DNA of 23,717 bases from CAIPSZ01 sp038065015 (GTDB lineage: Bacteria; Patescibacteriota; Patescibacteriia; PEXW01): the NCBI GenBank assembly GCA_038065015.1, contig JBBTRU010000045.1, forward strand, positions 1-23,717, read 5' to 3'. Position numbers and translations under genes: made by a program. This document shows, one piece after another, positions 7,042-14,104 of this stretch (positions within the stretch are counted from its first letter, which is position 1; every line of letters begins with the position of its first letter). The notes under the pieces were generated by a model. The model worked only from the letters and a program-made list of their open reading frames with translations. It was not told where the DNA came from and ran no database searches.

Positions 7042-8409
7042 TCACATGTACAGTCGCTGCTTAATGAGGGTGAAATCTTGTTGGAGCTTAAGATCTTCTT
7101 TGAGCTGTTTGGTAATTTTTTCGATTGCGTGCATGGCAGTGGAGTGATCGCGACCCCCCAGCTCCTCGCCAATGGTTGGGAACGACGCTTGAATTTCTTC
7201 GCGCATAAGGTACATGACGATTTGCCGGGGTTTTACGAGCTCTTGGCGCCGGCTCTGGCCCAGCACATCGGAAACCTTCACGTCGTAGTACTGGCACACC
7301 GCCCCAATAATTTGCTTGGGCGTAACCGCGTGCTGCCGCTTGCTGTGCGTCGCCTGGGTTATGGATGAGAGAATGTCTTTAATAGAATCAACGGTCGGCG
7401 TGGTATGCGTTAGGTTGTGCGTTGCCACCACGCGGTTGAGCGCCCCCTCGAGCTCCCGCACGCTATTCTGAATGACGTTGGCAATGTACACCAGCGCCTC
7501 GTCGCTCAGGCGGAGTTTGCGCTCGCTGCATTTGGCCCGCAGGATAGCGATGCGCGTTTCGAGGGCGGGTTCTTGCCCGTCGGCAATCATGCCCCAATCG
7601 AAGCGGTTAAGGAGTCGTGCTTCCAGGGCGGCAATGGCTTTTGGCGGCCGGTCCGAAGAGAGGATAATCTGCTTGTTCTCTTGGTGGAGGGTGTTGAAGG
7701 TGTGAAAAAATTCTTCCTGTGTGCCTTCTTTGCCCGTGAGGAACTGCACGTCGTCAACGAGCAGCACATCCACCGAACGCCAGCGCTCGCGGAAGGCAGA
7801 CATGGAACCTTTGAAAATAGCCTGGATGAATTCGTTGGTAAACTGCTCGCAGCTGACGTAGAGCACGCGTGCTTTTGGGGTTTGCGCCAGAATCGCATGA
7901 CCAATGGCCTGCATGAGGTGTGTCTTCCCCAAACCCGCGCCCCCGTAGATGAAGAGCGGATTGTAGATGTCCCCGGGTTTTTCAGCGCAGGCTTTTGCCG
8001 CTGCTTGGGCAAGCTCGTTCCCCTTGCCCACAATGAACGAATCAAAGAGGTAGCGCGGGTTGAGGCCGCCTTTGCCGCTGGTTGGCCGCGCAGCGGTTGG
8101 CGATTCCTCAACCTGTACAGGCGCGCTGGCGGCCGCGTCAACCATGAGCTTGGTGGTTTCCACGCGGTAGGTCACGGCCTTCACCTCTTTTTCGGTGAGG
8201 TGCTGCAGGGCGTTGAGGATGTGTGCGTGGTACTTGGTTTCGAGCCAGGACTTTACGAAGTCGGTAGGGACGCCAATAACTGCCTGCTCGCCCTCTATGG
8301 CGCTAATGAAGGTGTTCTTAAACCAGGTGGTGAAGTTCGCTTTGCTCAAATGTAGCTCCAATTCGCCTAGTGTGGCTTCCCAGAGCTTGTCATTTGGTAG
8401 TTTCGGCAT
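7042..8409 (-). CDS. dnaA: chromosomal replication initiator protein DnaA
   Basis: This AAA+ ATPase binds 9-mer boxes at oriC and opens the DNA. At 455 residues it has the usual four-domain layout: domain I (LWEATLGELELHLSKANFTTWF, residues 9-30), a short linker (about 88-115), AAA+ domain III starting near FDSFIVGKGN (122) with Walker A GGAGLGKT at 156-163 and Walker B LLVDD at 216-220, and DNA-binding domain IV with GGRDHST at 418-424 (family consensus GGRDHTT). The ATG at 8409 has no SD. An extended -10 (TGG TATTAT) lies about 34 nt upstream within an inverted repeat and next to a DnaA box, suggesting autoregulation. It is divergent from rpmH, the classical arrangement. Confidence 0.98.
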   Translation of the reverse strand: MPKLPNDKLWEATLGELELHLSKANFTTWFKNTFISAIEGEQAVIGVPTDFVKSWLETKYHAHILNALQHLTEKEVKAVTYRVETTKLMVDAAASAPVQVEESPTAARPTSGKGGLNPRYLFDSFIVGKGNELAQAAAKACAEKPGDIYNPLFIYGGAGLGKTHLMQAIGHAILAQTPKARVLYVSCEQFTNEFIQAIFKGSMSAFRERWRSVDVLLVDDVQFLTGKEGTQEEFFHTFNTLHQENKQIILSSDRPPKAIAALEARLLNRFDWGMIADGQEPALETRIAILRAKCSERKLRLSDEALVYIANVIQNSVRELEGALNRVVATHNLTHTTPTVDSIKDILSSITQATHSKRQHAVTPKQIIGAVCQYYDVKVSDVLGQSRRQELVKPRQIVMYLMREEIQASFPTIGEELGGRDHSTAMHAIEKITKQLKEDLKLQQDFTLIKQRLYM

Positions 8410-8431
8410 GGTCGAAATTTGGCTAACCTAA

Positions 8432-8470
8432 GCGGTTTTCTGATAATACCACAGAACCGCCTGTGGAAAA
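8432..8470 (-). promoter_or_regulatory. dnaA promoter with inverted-repeat operator and overlapping DnaA box
   Basis: On the minus strand an extended -10, TGG TATTAT, occupies 8451-8443. It is enclosed by an inverted repeat, GCGGTT (8432-8437) and AACCGC (8455-8460), with inner CTG/CAG also pairing. A DnaA box TTTTCCACA (8470-8462, minus) lies at the -35 position. Binding of DnaA there would block its own promoter, a known mode in other bacteria and an inference here. Confidence 0.6.
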
Positions 8471-8522
8471 ATACCTTAAAAGTGTATAGCTGGGGAATAA
8501 CCTGTGGATAGTTTATGGATAA
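8462..8522. other. DnaA-box cluster upstream of dnaA (candidate oriC part)
   Basis: Three box-like 9-mers lie in the same direction: TGTGGAAAA (8462-8470), TGTGGATAG (8503-8511) and TATGGATAA (8514-8522). Each is close to TGTGGATAA. Together with the boxes in the dnaA-dnaN gap this suggests a bipartite origin flanking dnaA. Confidence 0.65.
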
Positions 8523-8547
8523 CTAGGCTGAGCGCAACCCCAGGCCT

Positions 8548-8576
8548 TTGACTTAGGTAGAGACTGCTGGTACACT
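8548..8576 (+). promoter_or_regulatory. rpmH operon promoter TTGACT-N17-TACACT
   Basis: TTGACT (8548-8553), 17-nt spacer ending TGG, TACACT (8571-8576): near-consensus with an extra TG element. The ATG is only 11 nt past the -10, so the mRNA would carry a leader of about 4-5 nt, effectively leaderless, and there is no SD. Confidence 0.8.
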
Positions 8577-8587
8577 GGCCCTACTTT

Positions 8588-8728
8588 ATGCCAAAACGAA
8601 CCTACCAACCAAAGAAGCGCCGCCGCGCACGCGTGCATGGTTTTCTCGCACGGAAGAGCCATCCCAATGGCCGCAACGTGCTGAAGCGCCGCCGCCGCAA
8701 GGGTCGCAAGCGCGTCACGGTGCAGTAA
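8588..8728 (+). CDS. rpmH: 50S ribosomal protein L34
   Basis: This is a very basic 46-residue protein, beginning MPKRTYQPKKRRRARVHGFL and ending KGRKRVTVQ. The KRTYQP start, the RxHGFLxR segment and the Arg/Lys-rich tail are diagnostic of L34, a 23S rRNA-binding protein of the large subunit. It is the first gene of the plus-strand operon and is divergent from dnaA, as in most bacteria. One nucleotide separates its stop from the rnpA ATG, implying coupled translation. Confidence 0.96.
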   Translation: MPKRTYQPKKRRRARVHGFLARKSHPNGRNVLKRRRRKGRKRVTVQ

Positions 8729-8729
8729 A

Positions 8730-9095
8730 ATGCTTCCGCGTATTGCCCGCTTGCATGCCGATCGGGATATTCTCCGCGTGCTGCGGCAGGGCATTCGCCG
8801 CAAGCATCCGTACCTGCAGGTGACGCTCGCCGCGGGCACGGCGCGGGCCAGCCGAGCCGCAGTTGTCGTTTCCAAGCAGGTGTCCAAACGGGCAACGGAT
8901 CGAAACCGGCTCCGCCGGCAGGTGCAAGCCGTGCTGCCAAAAGCCCTGGCGCTCCTGCCCGGGCCGGTCGATGCCCTCATTCGCCTTTTCCCGCCGGCGG
9001 CAAAGGCAACGCGTAACGACCTCATCGCCGCCCTCCGTACTACCTGGCCAACCCATGCTCCCACTCACGCTCCCCGCTCGCCAAACCGTCGTTAA
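8730..9095 (+). CDS. rnpA: ribonuclease P protein component
   Basis: This is the protein subunit that assists the RNase P RNA in removing 5' leaders from pre-tRNAs. It has 121 residues. The family signature around K..RNR..R is visible as KRATDRNRLRRQVQ at about 52-65, preceded by VVVSKQVSK, the usual strand before the RNR helix. Its position right after rpmH is the standard one. The C terminus is Pro/Arg-rich (THAPTHAPRSPNRR) and overlaps the yidD start by 41 nt in another frame, so the last ~14 residues double as yidD coding sequence and are probably not conserved. Confidence 0.93.
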   Translation: MLPRIARLHADRDILRVLRQGIRRKHPYLQVTLAAGTARASRAAVVVSKQVSKRATDRNRLRRQVQAVLPKALALLPGPVDALIRLFPPAAKATRNDLIAALRTTWPTHAPTHAPRSPNRR

Positions 9096-9318
9096 ACTCA
9101 TCCAGCTGTACCAGCACACCCTCTCGCCGGACCACAGTTGGGTTCGGCACCGGCGCGGCATCGGCGCCTGCCGCTTCTCCCCCACCTGTTCCGAGTACGG
9201 CATCCAAGCCGTCGAGCAGCACGGCGTACTCCGCGGCGGCTGGCTCACTATCAAGCGCATCCTGCGCTGCAACCCCTTCCACGCCCCCGGCATTGACTTG
9301 GTCCCACCCACCCTATGA
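9055..9318 (+). CDS. yidD: membrane protein insertion efficiency factor YidD
   Basis: An 87-residue protein assists YidC-dependent membrane insertion; it is expected at the inner face of the membrane via an amphipathic N-terminal helix. The family core is complete: YQHTLSPDH near 21, CRFSPTCSEYGIQAVEQHG at about 44-62, GGWLTIKRILRCNPF near 64-78 and the closing GIDLVPP. The ATG at 9055 was chosen over upstream in-frame starts because it yields the normal family length and begins with the expected amphipathic segment. It overlaps rnpA by 41 nt and yidC by 4 nt (ATGA), giving tight translational coupling. Confidence 0.93.
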   Translation: MLPLTLPARQTVVKLIQLYQHTLSPDHSWVRHRRGIGACRFSPTCSEYGIQAVEQHGVLRGGWLTIKRILRCNPFHAPGIDLVPPTL

Positions 9319-10106
9319 GCATTTTCGTCACCGTTCTCTACGACCCGCTCTACAACACGCTCATGTTCTTGTACAAGAACATTCCGGGGCAGGATTTGGG
9401 CGTGGCCATCATCCTGCTTACCCTCCTCATTAAAGCCATTCTTTTCTGGCCGTCGCTCTCGGCAATCCACAGCCAGCAGAAAATGCAGGAGATTCAGCCA
9501 AAGCTCAAGGAGCTGCAGGAGAAATATAAAGACAAGAAAGAAGAGCTCTCGCGCCAGCTCATGGGTTTCTACAAGCAGCACAAGGTAAATCCCTTTTCCT
9601 CCTGCCTGCCACTCTTGCTGCAACTCCCTATTCTCATTGCGCTGTACCGGGTGTTCTTCACGGGGTTGAGCGTGGACGCGACCACCCACCTGCTGAATGC
9701 AGACCAGTTGAGCCACTTGTACGCGCCCCTCCGTTCGGCTTTTGAGACGCTCCAGTTGAATACGTTGAGTTTCAACGTCATTAACCTGGCGGCCAAGCAC
9801 AACGTCATTTTGGCAATCCTGGCTGGCGCGGCGCAATTCTGGCAGTCCAAGATGATGATGAGCCAGCGCCCGCCCAAGGTGGAAGGCGCCAAGGATGAGG
9901 ATACGGCCGCGTTGGTGAGCAAGCAGATGACCTACATGCTGCCCATTATGACCGTCATCTTCGGCTATCAGTTCCCTGCGGGCCTGGCTATGTACTGGCT
10001 GGTATCCACGATGTTCCAGGTGGCGCAGCAGTACTACTACTTCCGCTGGCACAAACCCAAGCTCACTCCGCCGGGCGCGCCAGAGGTATTGCCGAAAACT
10101 TCGTAA
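9315..10106 (+). CDS. yidC: membrane protein insertase YidC (short form)
   Basis: This is a polytopic insertase that folds and inserts membrane proteins with or without SecYEG. It has 263 residues and lacks the large periplasmic domain of proteobacterial YidC, so it is of the short Gram-positive/CPR type. It has a first membrane helix (LGVAIILLTLLIKAILFWPSL, about 28-48), a long charged coiled-coil hairpin (QQKMQEIQPKLKELQEKYKDKKEELSRQ), then NPFSSCLPLLLQLPILIALYRVFF and two further helices near 155-175 and 205-240. The Arg/Lys in the first helix region (LIKAI) may be the hydrophilic-groove charge. The ATG overlaps the yidD stop. The tail is Pro/Lys-rich. Confidence 0.95.
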   Translation: MSIFVTVLYDPLYNTLMFLYKNIPGQDLGVAIILLTLLIKAILFWPSLSAIHSQQKMQEIQPKLKELQEKYKDKKEELSRQLMGFYKQHKVNPFSSCLPLLLQLPILIALYRVFFTGLSVDATTHLLNADQLSHLYAPLRSAFETLQLNTLSFNVINLAAKHNVILAILAGAAQFWQSKMMMSQRPPKVEGAKDEDTAALVSKQMTYMLPIMTVIFGYQFPAGLAMYWLVSTMFQVAQQYYYFRWHKPKLTPPGAPEVLPKTS

Positions 10107-10109
10107 CCT

Positions 10110-10415
10110 ATGCGCATGACCTGGCAGCAACTGAAGAACCTGTCCGTGGTAACGCGTGGCGGGCGGGCTTTAGGCCAGGTCGAAGGCGTTATTTTTGATC
10201 CCGAGACCCACGCCATTGTGCAGTACGAAGTGCGCCAGGGTTTGCCCCTGGCCCGCCGCACGCTGCTTGTGGCAACCAGCCAGGTGCTCAGCATTACCGC
10301 CGAGCGCATGACTGTGGAAGATTTGGCCGGTCGGACCGAGGTGGTTGCGCAGCAAAGCGTTCCGGCCGCCGAAACATCGGCCAGCGGACTCGCCGCTACG
10401 CGGAAAATTAGCTAA
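10110..10415 (+). CDS. PRC-barrel domain protein
   Basis: A small 101-residue protein with a PRC-barrel-like N-terminal half: LKNLSVVTRGGRALGQVEGVIFDPETHAIVQYEV (about 8-41) is the typical GxxlGxVxdvvfDpxxgxvv pattern. The C-terminal ~25 residues are Ala/Ser/Thr-rich and probably disordered. PRC barrels occur in RimM and in sporulation or photosynthetic proteins; no specific role can be read here. It starts 3 nt after yidC (ATG at 10110 or 10116), so it is the last gene of the rpmH operon, where many bacteria have jag/khpB. It overlaps the tsaE stop tail to tail by 8 nt. Confidence 0.8.
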   Translation: MRMTWQQLKNLSVVTRGGRALGQVEGVIFDPETHAIVQYEVRQGLPLARRTLLVATSQVLSITAERMTVEDLAGRTEVVAQQSVPAAETSASGLAATRKIS

Positions 10416-10833
10416 CGCGCACCCGTCGGGTATTGTCGCGCTCCAGCGTCAGCGTTACCCAGGTTACCTCGCGGCCAGCGAGGAATTTTTTTATGCGTTC
10501 GGCCCACTCAATAACCACCAGGGTACGCGGCTGCTGCAGCCAGTGCTCGAGGTCGAGGGCGGGTAATTCTTGGTCAGGATTTTTCAGCCGATAGCAGTCC
10601 ACGTGGACGAGGGTGTCGTACGCTTTGTGGTGCGTTGTGTACACGTGCTGCAGGGCGTAGGTCGGCGAGGTTACCGACTCGCGAACGCCCAGCTGTTTTG
10701 CGAGTACTTGAGTCAGCGTGGTTTTGCCCGCGCCGAGCGGGCCGGTGAGGGCCAGGCAGCGGGGCGAATGTTGCAAAAGCGTGCGAACCAGCGGCCCCAG
10801 ATCGTCGGTGGTGCGGAGGTGCATTTCGGTCAT
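10408..10833 (-). CDS. tsaE: tRNA t6A biosynthesis ATPase TsaE
   Basis: This P-loop ATPase acts with TsaB and TsaD to place threonylcarbamoyl on A37 of ANN-decoding tRNAs. From the ATG at 10833 it has 141 residues, with Walker A GPLGAGKTT at 31-39, the family SPTY motif, HVDCYRL and VVIEWAE (Walker-B-like). An in-frame ATG at 10869 exists, but the shorter start fits the family and has an extended -10, TGC TACACT, 7 nt before it. tsaD lies about 9 kb away at 19680; tsaB is not in the window. It is convergent with the PRC-barrel gene and divergent from the DHH gene. Confidence 0.94.
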   Translation of the reverse strand: MTEMHLRTTDDLGPLVRTLLQHSPRCLALTGPLGAGKTTLTQVLAKQLGVRESVTSPTYALQHVYTTHHKAYDTLVHVDCYRLKNPDQELPALDLEHWLQQPRTLVVIEWAERIKKFLAGREVTWVTLTLERDNTRRVRVS

Positions 10834-10840
10834 GTCCCCG

Positions 10841-10849
10841 AGTGTAGCA
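10841..10849 (-). promoter_or_regulatory. extended -10 for tsaE (TGC TACACT), leaderless
   Basis: On the minus strand TACACT (10846-10841) with an upstream TG lies 7 nt before the ATG at 10833. No SD and no convincing -35 are present. Confidence 0.5.
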
Positions 10850-10871
10850 TGTGCTGTCCCGGCGCTCATCC

Positions 10872-10900
10872 TTGACGCATATTCCCGTCCGCGGTATCTT
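10872..10900 (+). promoter_or_regulatory. promoter TTGACG-N17-TATCTT for the DHH gene
   Basis: TTGACG (10872-10877) and TATCTT (10895-10900) have exact 17-nt spacing and would give a leader of about 60 nt. Two further -10-like TACACT copies, at 10953-10958 and 10962-10967, lie just before the ATG at 10968 and could drive a leaderless transcript instead. Confidence 0.55.
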
Positions 10901-10967
10901 CACTGACTATCCGTCTCGTCTTGGCGAGCCGTGGCAGGCCCGTGGAGGGCGGTACACTTCTTACACT

Positions 10968-12098
10968 ATGGACATGACCACTCTCCAGCAAGCCACCGAG
11001 CTGCTCAAAAAATCGAATACCGTGCTCATTTGCCTGCCGCACATTCTCTCGACCGATGCGGTGGCCAGCGGCGTGGCACTCCATTTGGCGCTTACCCAAC
11101 AGGGCAAGCAGGCCAAAGTGGTGGGTTCAAACTTTACCTTGCCGCCCACCCACGCCTTTTTGCCGAAAGTGGATGAGATTGCCACGGACCTGCAGCACCT
11201 CAAGAAGTTCGTCATTAGCCTGGACACGCGCACTGCGCCGCTGGCCGAGTTGTCGTACGATACAACGGACGGAACGCTGAACATTCTCATTACGCCAAAG
11301 TCCGGCGGGTACACGCCCAGCGATGTAACCACGCGCACCACCGAGCCAACCTTCGACTGCGCCATCACCCTGGATTGCCAAGACTTGGACCACCTCGGCC
11401 CCCTTTTCGAGCGCAACGCCGAGTTCTTCTACGCCACGCCAATTATAAACATCGACCACAGCCCGGCCAACGAGCATTTTGGCCAGGTGAATGTGGTGGA
11501 TATTGTGGCAACCTCGGTTGCGGAAATCGTCACCGATCTCGTGCGGGGCATTAACCCGAGTCTGCTCAATGGCGACCTCGCCACCGCCTTGCTCACCGGT
11601 ATGATTGCCAAGACGAAGAGCTTCCAGACCGCCACGGTGACGCCCAAAGTGCTGAGTGCCGCCTCCGACCTCATTGCCGCCGGGGCCAAGCGCGACGATA
11701 TTATTCGCAACCTTTTTCAGACAAAATCCCTTTCCGTACTCAAGCTCTGGGGCCGGGCCCTCGCGCGCCTGCGGGCCACGGACGATGGCAAGCTGGTGTG
11801 GGCGGTGCTGAACCGCGCGGATTTCGAACGGGCGGGCGCCACACCCATTTCCCTGCCGGGCGTGCTCGATGAGCTCATTGTGAATACGCCCGATGCGCTG
11901 ATTATGGCGGTGCTGTACGAAGACCCGACCGGGGGCGTCCGCGCGCTCGTGCAGACGCAGCGCTCGGTAAACGGCCTAAAGCTGTTTGCCAGCCACCAGC
12001 CCGAGGGCACGGCGCATACGTTCTCCTGGCATTTGCCCAACGGAACGGTCACTGAGCTCGAGACGCAGCTGCGCACTATCCTGCAGCAGTTGCCGTAG
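10968..12098 (+). CDS. DHH/DHHA1-family phosphoesterase-like protein with degenerate active site
   Basis: A 376-residue protein with the two-domain layout of NrnA-type phosphoesterases, which cleave short oligonucleotides or cyclic-di-nucleotide products. Recognisable parts are the motif I region PHILSTDAVASG (24-35), the DHH region NIDHSPANEHFGQVNVVDIVATSVAEIV (161-188) and a DHHA1-like end (GVRALVQTQRS near 325 onward). Key residues look lost: DxDA has become S-T-D30-A, DHH has become D163-H-S165, and the usual TDTGSF Asp has become Lys in AKTKSF (214-219). This suggests a non-catalytic or altered-specificity member. ATG 10968 was chosen over an upstream in-frame start at 10851 that would add an unlikely N terminus. 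The next gene is gspE on the same strand. Confidence 0.85.
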   Translation: MDMTTLQQATELLKKSNTVLICLPHILSTDAVASGVALHLALTQQGKQAKVVGSNFTLPPTHAFLPKVDEIATDLQHLKKFVISLDTRTAPLAELSYDTTDGTLNILITPKSGGYTPSDVTTRTTEPTFDCAITLDCQDLDHLGPLFERNAEFFYATPIINIDHSPANEHFGQVNVVDIVATSVAEIVTDLVRGINPSLLNGDLATALLTGMIAKTKSFQTATVTPKVLSAASDLIAAGAKRDDIIRNLFQTKSLSVLKLWGRALARLRATDDGKLVWAVLNRADFERAGATPISLPGVLDELIVNTPDALIMAVLYEDPTGGVRALVQTQRSVNGLKLFASHQPEGTAHTFSWHLPNGTVTELETQLRTILQQLP

Positions 12099-12290
12099 GG
12101 TTTTTAGGTAGCGCGGTGAAGGTGAGGCGGCGAGTATAGAAGACGTGGTACGAGGTACGCGCTTGCCTTCACCATGCGCCTACACCCATACCCGCCGCGC
12201 GCAACCTCACCACGTACCCACCGATACTATTACGCCCCGCGATTCCCACCGCCCATTCCCTATAATGCGACCACTCGGTATACTGCCCGC
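12099..12290 (+). other. intergenic leader before gspE, C-rich and G-poor, with inverted repeat
   Basis: This 192-bp gap has no gene I can support. GGTGAAGG (12115-12122) and CCTTCACC (12166-12173) form a perfect 8-bp inverted repeat. The second half (12164-12290) is C/A-rich and G-poor and resembles the PBP leader. A 39-codon in-frame extension upstream of the gspE ATG (from 12174) is Pro/Arg/Tyr-rich and looks non-coding. TATAAT occurs at 12261-12266 and TATACT at 12279-12284. Confidence 0.5.
12279..12284 (+). promoter_or_regulatory. -10 hexamer TATACT for leaderless gspE mRNA
   Basis: TATACT ends 6 nt before the ATG at 12291 and no SD is present, placing the predicted transcript start at the ATG. 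A second hexamer, TATAAT (12261-12266), would give a leader of about 18 nt. Confidence 0.55.
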
Positions 12291-13970
12291 ATGGCAGATT
12301 CCCAACACCTCCAGGTTGCTCCCGAAGAAGCGCAAGAGAAATTTCGGGACAAGATGACCGAAATAAAACTGAAAGAGCAAGAGCAAGCCGTGCAACGGCG
12401 TGCCCAGGAGCTTGGCATCGCCTACATAAACCTTAAGGGGTTCCCGATTGGCCCGGAAGTGCTTACCTTAGTGCCCGAGAATGTGGCGCGGGATTTGCAG
12501 GCCCTGTGCTTTTTTCACCAGGACAACCAAGTGCGCATTGCCGCAACCGATCCGGCCAACGAGCACGTACTGACGCTCATGGAGAATCTCACGGCCGACC
12601 TGAAGGCCAACATTGAACCGTATATCATTTCCCAGCACAGCTTTGACCAGGCGGCAAAACTCTATGCGGCCGTGCCGAAGATAAAGCAGTTTACGGCGGG
12701 TGTGCAAGTGCGGCCCGAAGATATTAAAGATTTTCAGAAAGGCCTTACATCCATTCGCGACCTTGACGCCAAGCTGAAGACCATTTCCCTTACCCAGGTA
12801 ATAACCGCGCTCATTGCCGGGGCAATCGTTGGCCGTTCGTCCGACATTCACATCGAAGCCGAAGAGCACGATGTGAAGGTCCGGTACCGCATAGATGGCG
12901 TATTGCACGAAGTGGCTCGCCTGCCGGCCGAGAGCTGGAAGAAAATTATTTCCCGCATTAAGTTGCTGGCCCACCTCAAGCTCAACATTACGGCCAAGCC
13001 GCAGGACGGCCGCTTCACCATCTACCTCGATACGGAAACTGTCGAAGTGCGCGTCTCGGCCCTCCCCACGGCGTATGGCGAAAGCGTGGTCATGCGGTTA
13101 CTCATGTCGTCTTCGGTCGGTCTCAAGCTGGACGATCTGGGCATGCGCGGCAATGCCCTGGCGCTCATCAAGAAGCAAGTGCTGCGGCCCAACGGCATGA
13201 TTCTGACCACCGGCCCAACGGGCAGTGGTAAGACGACGACGCTGTACGCCTTCCTGACGCAGCTCAACACTCCGGATACCAACATCATTACCCTGGAGAA
13301 TCCGGTGGAGTACCACCTCGCGGGCGTGAACCAGAGCCAGGTGGACGATGCCGGCGGGTACACGTTTGCCAAAGGTTTGCGTTCCGTTTTACGCCAAGAC
13401 CCGGATGTGGTCATGGTTGGGGAAATTCGTGACGGCGAGACCGCGGAGATTGCGACCAATGCCGCACTCACCGGCCACCTCGTGCTCTCTACCCTGCACA
13501 CCAACGATGCGGCCGGGGCAATCCCCCGCTTGCTGGCCTTGGGCGTCAAACCCTTCCTGCTGGCGCCGGCCATGAATGCCATTATTGCCCAACGCTTGGT
13601 GCGCCGCATTTGCCAGGATTGCAAAGCCCCAATGGAGCTCGACCAAGAAACGCGCGATCGCGCAGTAACGATGCTCCGTGAAATATCGCCCGCCAGCGGT
13701 GAAAAGGTGGATCTGGAAAAGCTGGTGTTCTACAAAGGCCAGGGCTGCGAGCAGTGCCAGCACATTGGCTACAAGGGCCGCATTGGCATTTACGAAGTGC
13801 TCACCATGAACGAAGAGATTGAAAAAATTATTCTCTCTACGCAAGTATCCGAATATGATATTCGCGGCATTGCCAAGAAAGCCGGCATGGTGACCATGGT
13901 GCAGGATGGCTTACTAAAGGCCCTCGAAGGCATTACGACTGTCAACGAGGTGTTTGAAGTAGCGGAGTGA
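12291..13970 (+). CDS. pilB: type IV pilus assembly / type II secretion ATPase (GspE/PilB family)
   Basis: This hexameric cytoplasmic ATPase powers pilus extension. It has 559 residues. An N-terminal MshEN-like region (about 30-110) contains YINLKGFPIGPEVLTLVPENVARD, the GspE N-domain pattern. The motor domain shows Walker A GPTGSGKTTT at 308-317, an Asp/His-box segment around ENPVEYHLAGVNQSQVD, Walker-B-like DPDVVMVGEIRD near 369-380 and LSTLHTNDA. A zinc site is complete: C441-x2-C444 and C486-x2-C489. The start at 12291 is supported by TATACT 6 nt upstream. Other pilus genes are not in the window; the upstream DHH gene may be functionally linked but that is only positional. It ends with TGA, showing that UGA is a stop. 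Confidence 0.95.
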   Translation: MADSQHLQVAPEEAQEKFRDKMTEIKLKEQEQAVQRRAQELGIAYINLKGFPIGPEVLTLVPENVARDLQALCFFHQDNQVRIAATDPANEHVLTLMENLTADLKANIEPYIISQHSFDQAAKLYAAVPKIKQFTAGVQVRPEDIKDFQKGLTSIRDLDAKLKTISLTQVITALIAGAIVGRSSDIHIEAEEHDVKVRYRIDGVLHEVARLPAESWKKIISRIKLLAHLKLNITAKPQDGRFTIYLDTETVEVRVSALPTAYGESVVMRLLMSSSVGLKLDDLGMRGNALALIKKQVLRPNGMILTTGPTGSGKTTTLYAFLTQLNTPDTNIITLENPVEYHLAGVNQSQVDDAGGYTFAKGLRSVLRQDPDVVMVGEIRDGETAEIATNAALTGHLVLSTLHTNDAAGAIPRLLALGVKPFLLAPAMNAIIAQRLVRRICQDCKAPMELDQETRDRAVTMLREISPASGEKVDLEKLVFYKGQGCEQCQHIGYKGRIGIYEVLTMNEEIEKIILSTQVSEYDIRGIAKKAGMVTMVQDGLLKALEGITTVNEVFEVAE

Positions 13971-14104
13971 AGCGCTCTTCGAATTTTGGTACGCGGTACA
14001 CACCGCACTTGGTTTTTAGGCGCGAAACCCCGCACCGGACGAGCTGTGCGAGGACTGGTGCGTGGGTAATAAAAGACGAACGCGGGTTGCATTCGTCTTT
14101 GCAG
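13971..14104. other. hairpin-rich gap after gspE
   Basis: No gene is visible. CGCACC (14031-14036) and GGTGCG (14058-14063) can pair around a 21-nt loop, next to the perfect AAAGACGAA/TTCGTCTTT hairpin listed separately. This might be a structured 3' region or small RNA; nothing identifies it. Confidence 0.35.
14068..14100 (-). terminator. intrinsic terminator for the minus-strand 78-aa gene
   Basis: AAAGACGAA (14072-14080) pairs perfectly with TTCGTCTTT (14092-14100). On the minus strand it is followed by TTATT, giving a T-rich tail just downstream of the gene ending at 14105. Confidence 0.7.

Noticed and set aside
7417..8355. 312-codon open frame opposite dnaA
   Set aside because: It lies entirely within dnaA on the other strand, with no SD, promoter or recognisable domain.
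8715..10130. 471-codon open frame on the minus strand across rnpA, yidD and yidC
   Set aside because: It is antisense to three well-supported genes, has low-complexity His/Arg/Glu-rich text and no start signals; long antisense frames are expected in GC-rich coding DNA.
12174..12290. 39-codon in-frame extension of gspE
   Set aside because: It is Pro/Arg/Tyr-rich text unlike GspE N termini, and a -10 hexamer lies 6 nt before the ATG at 12291.
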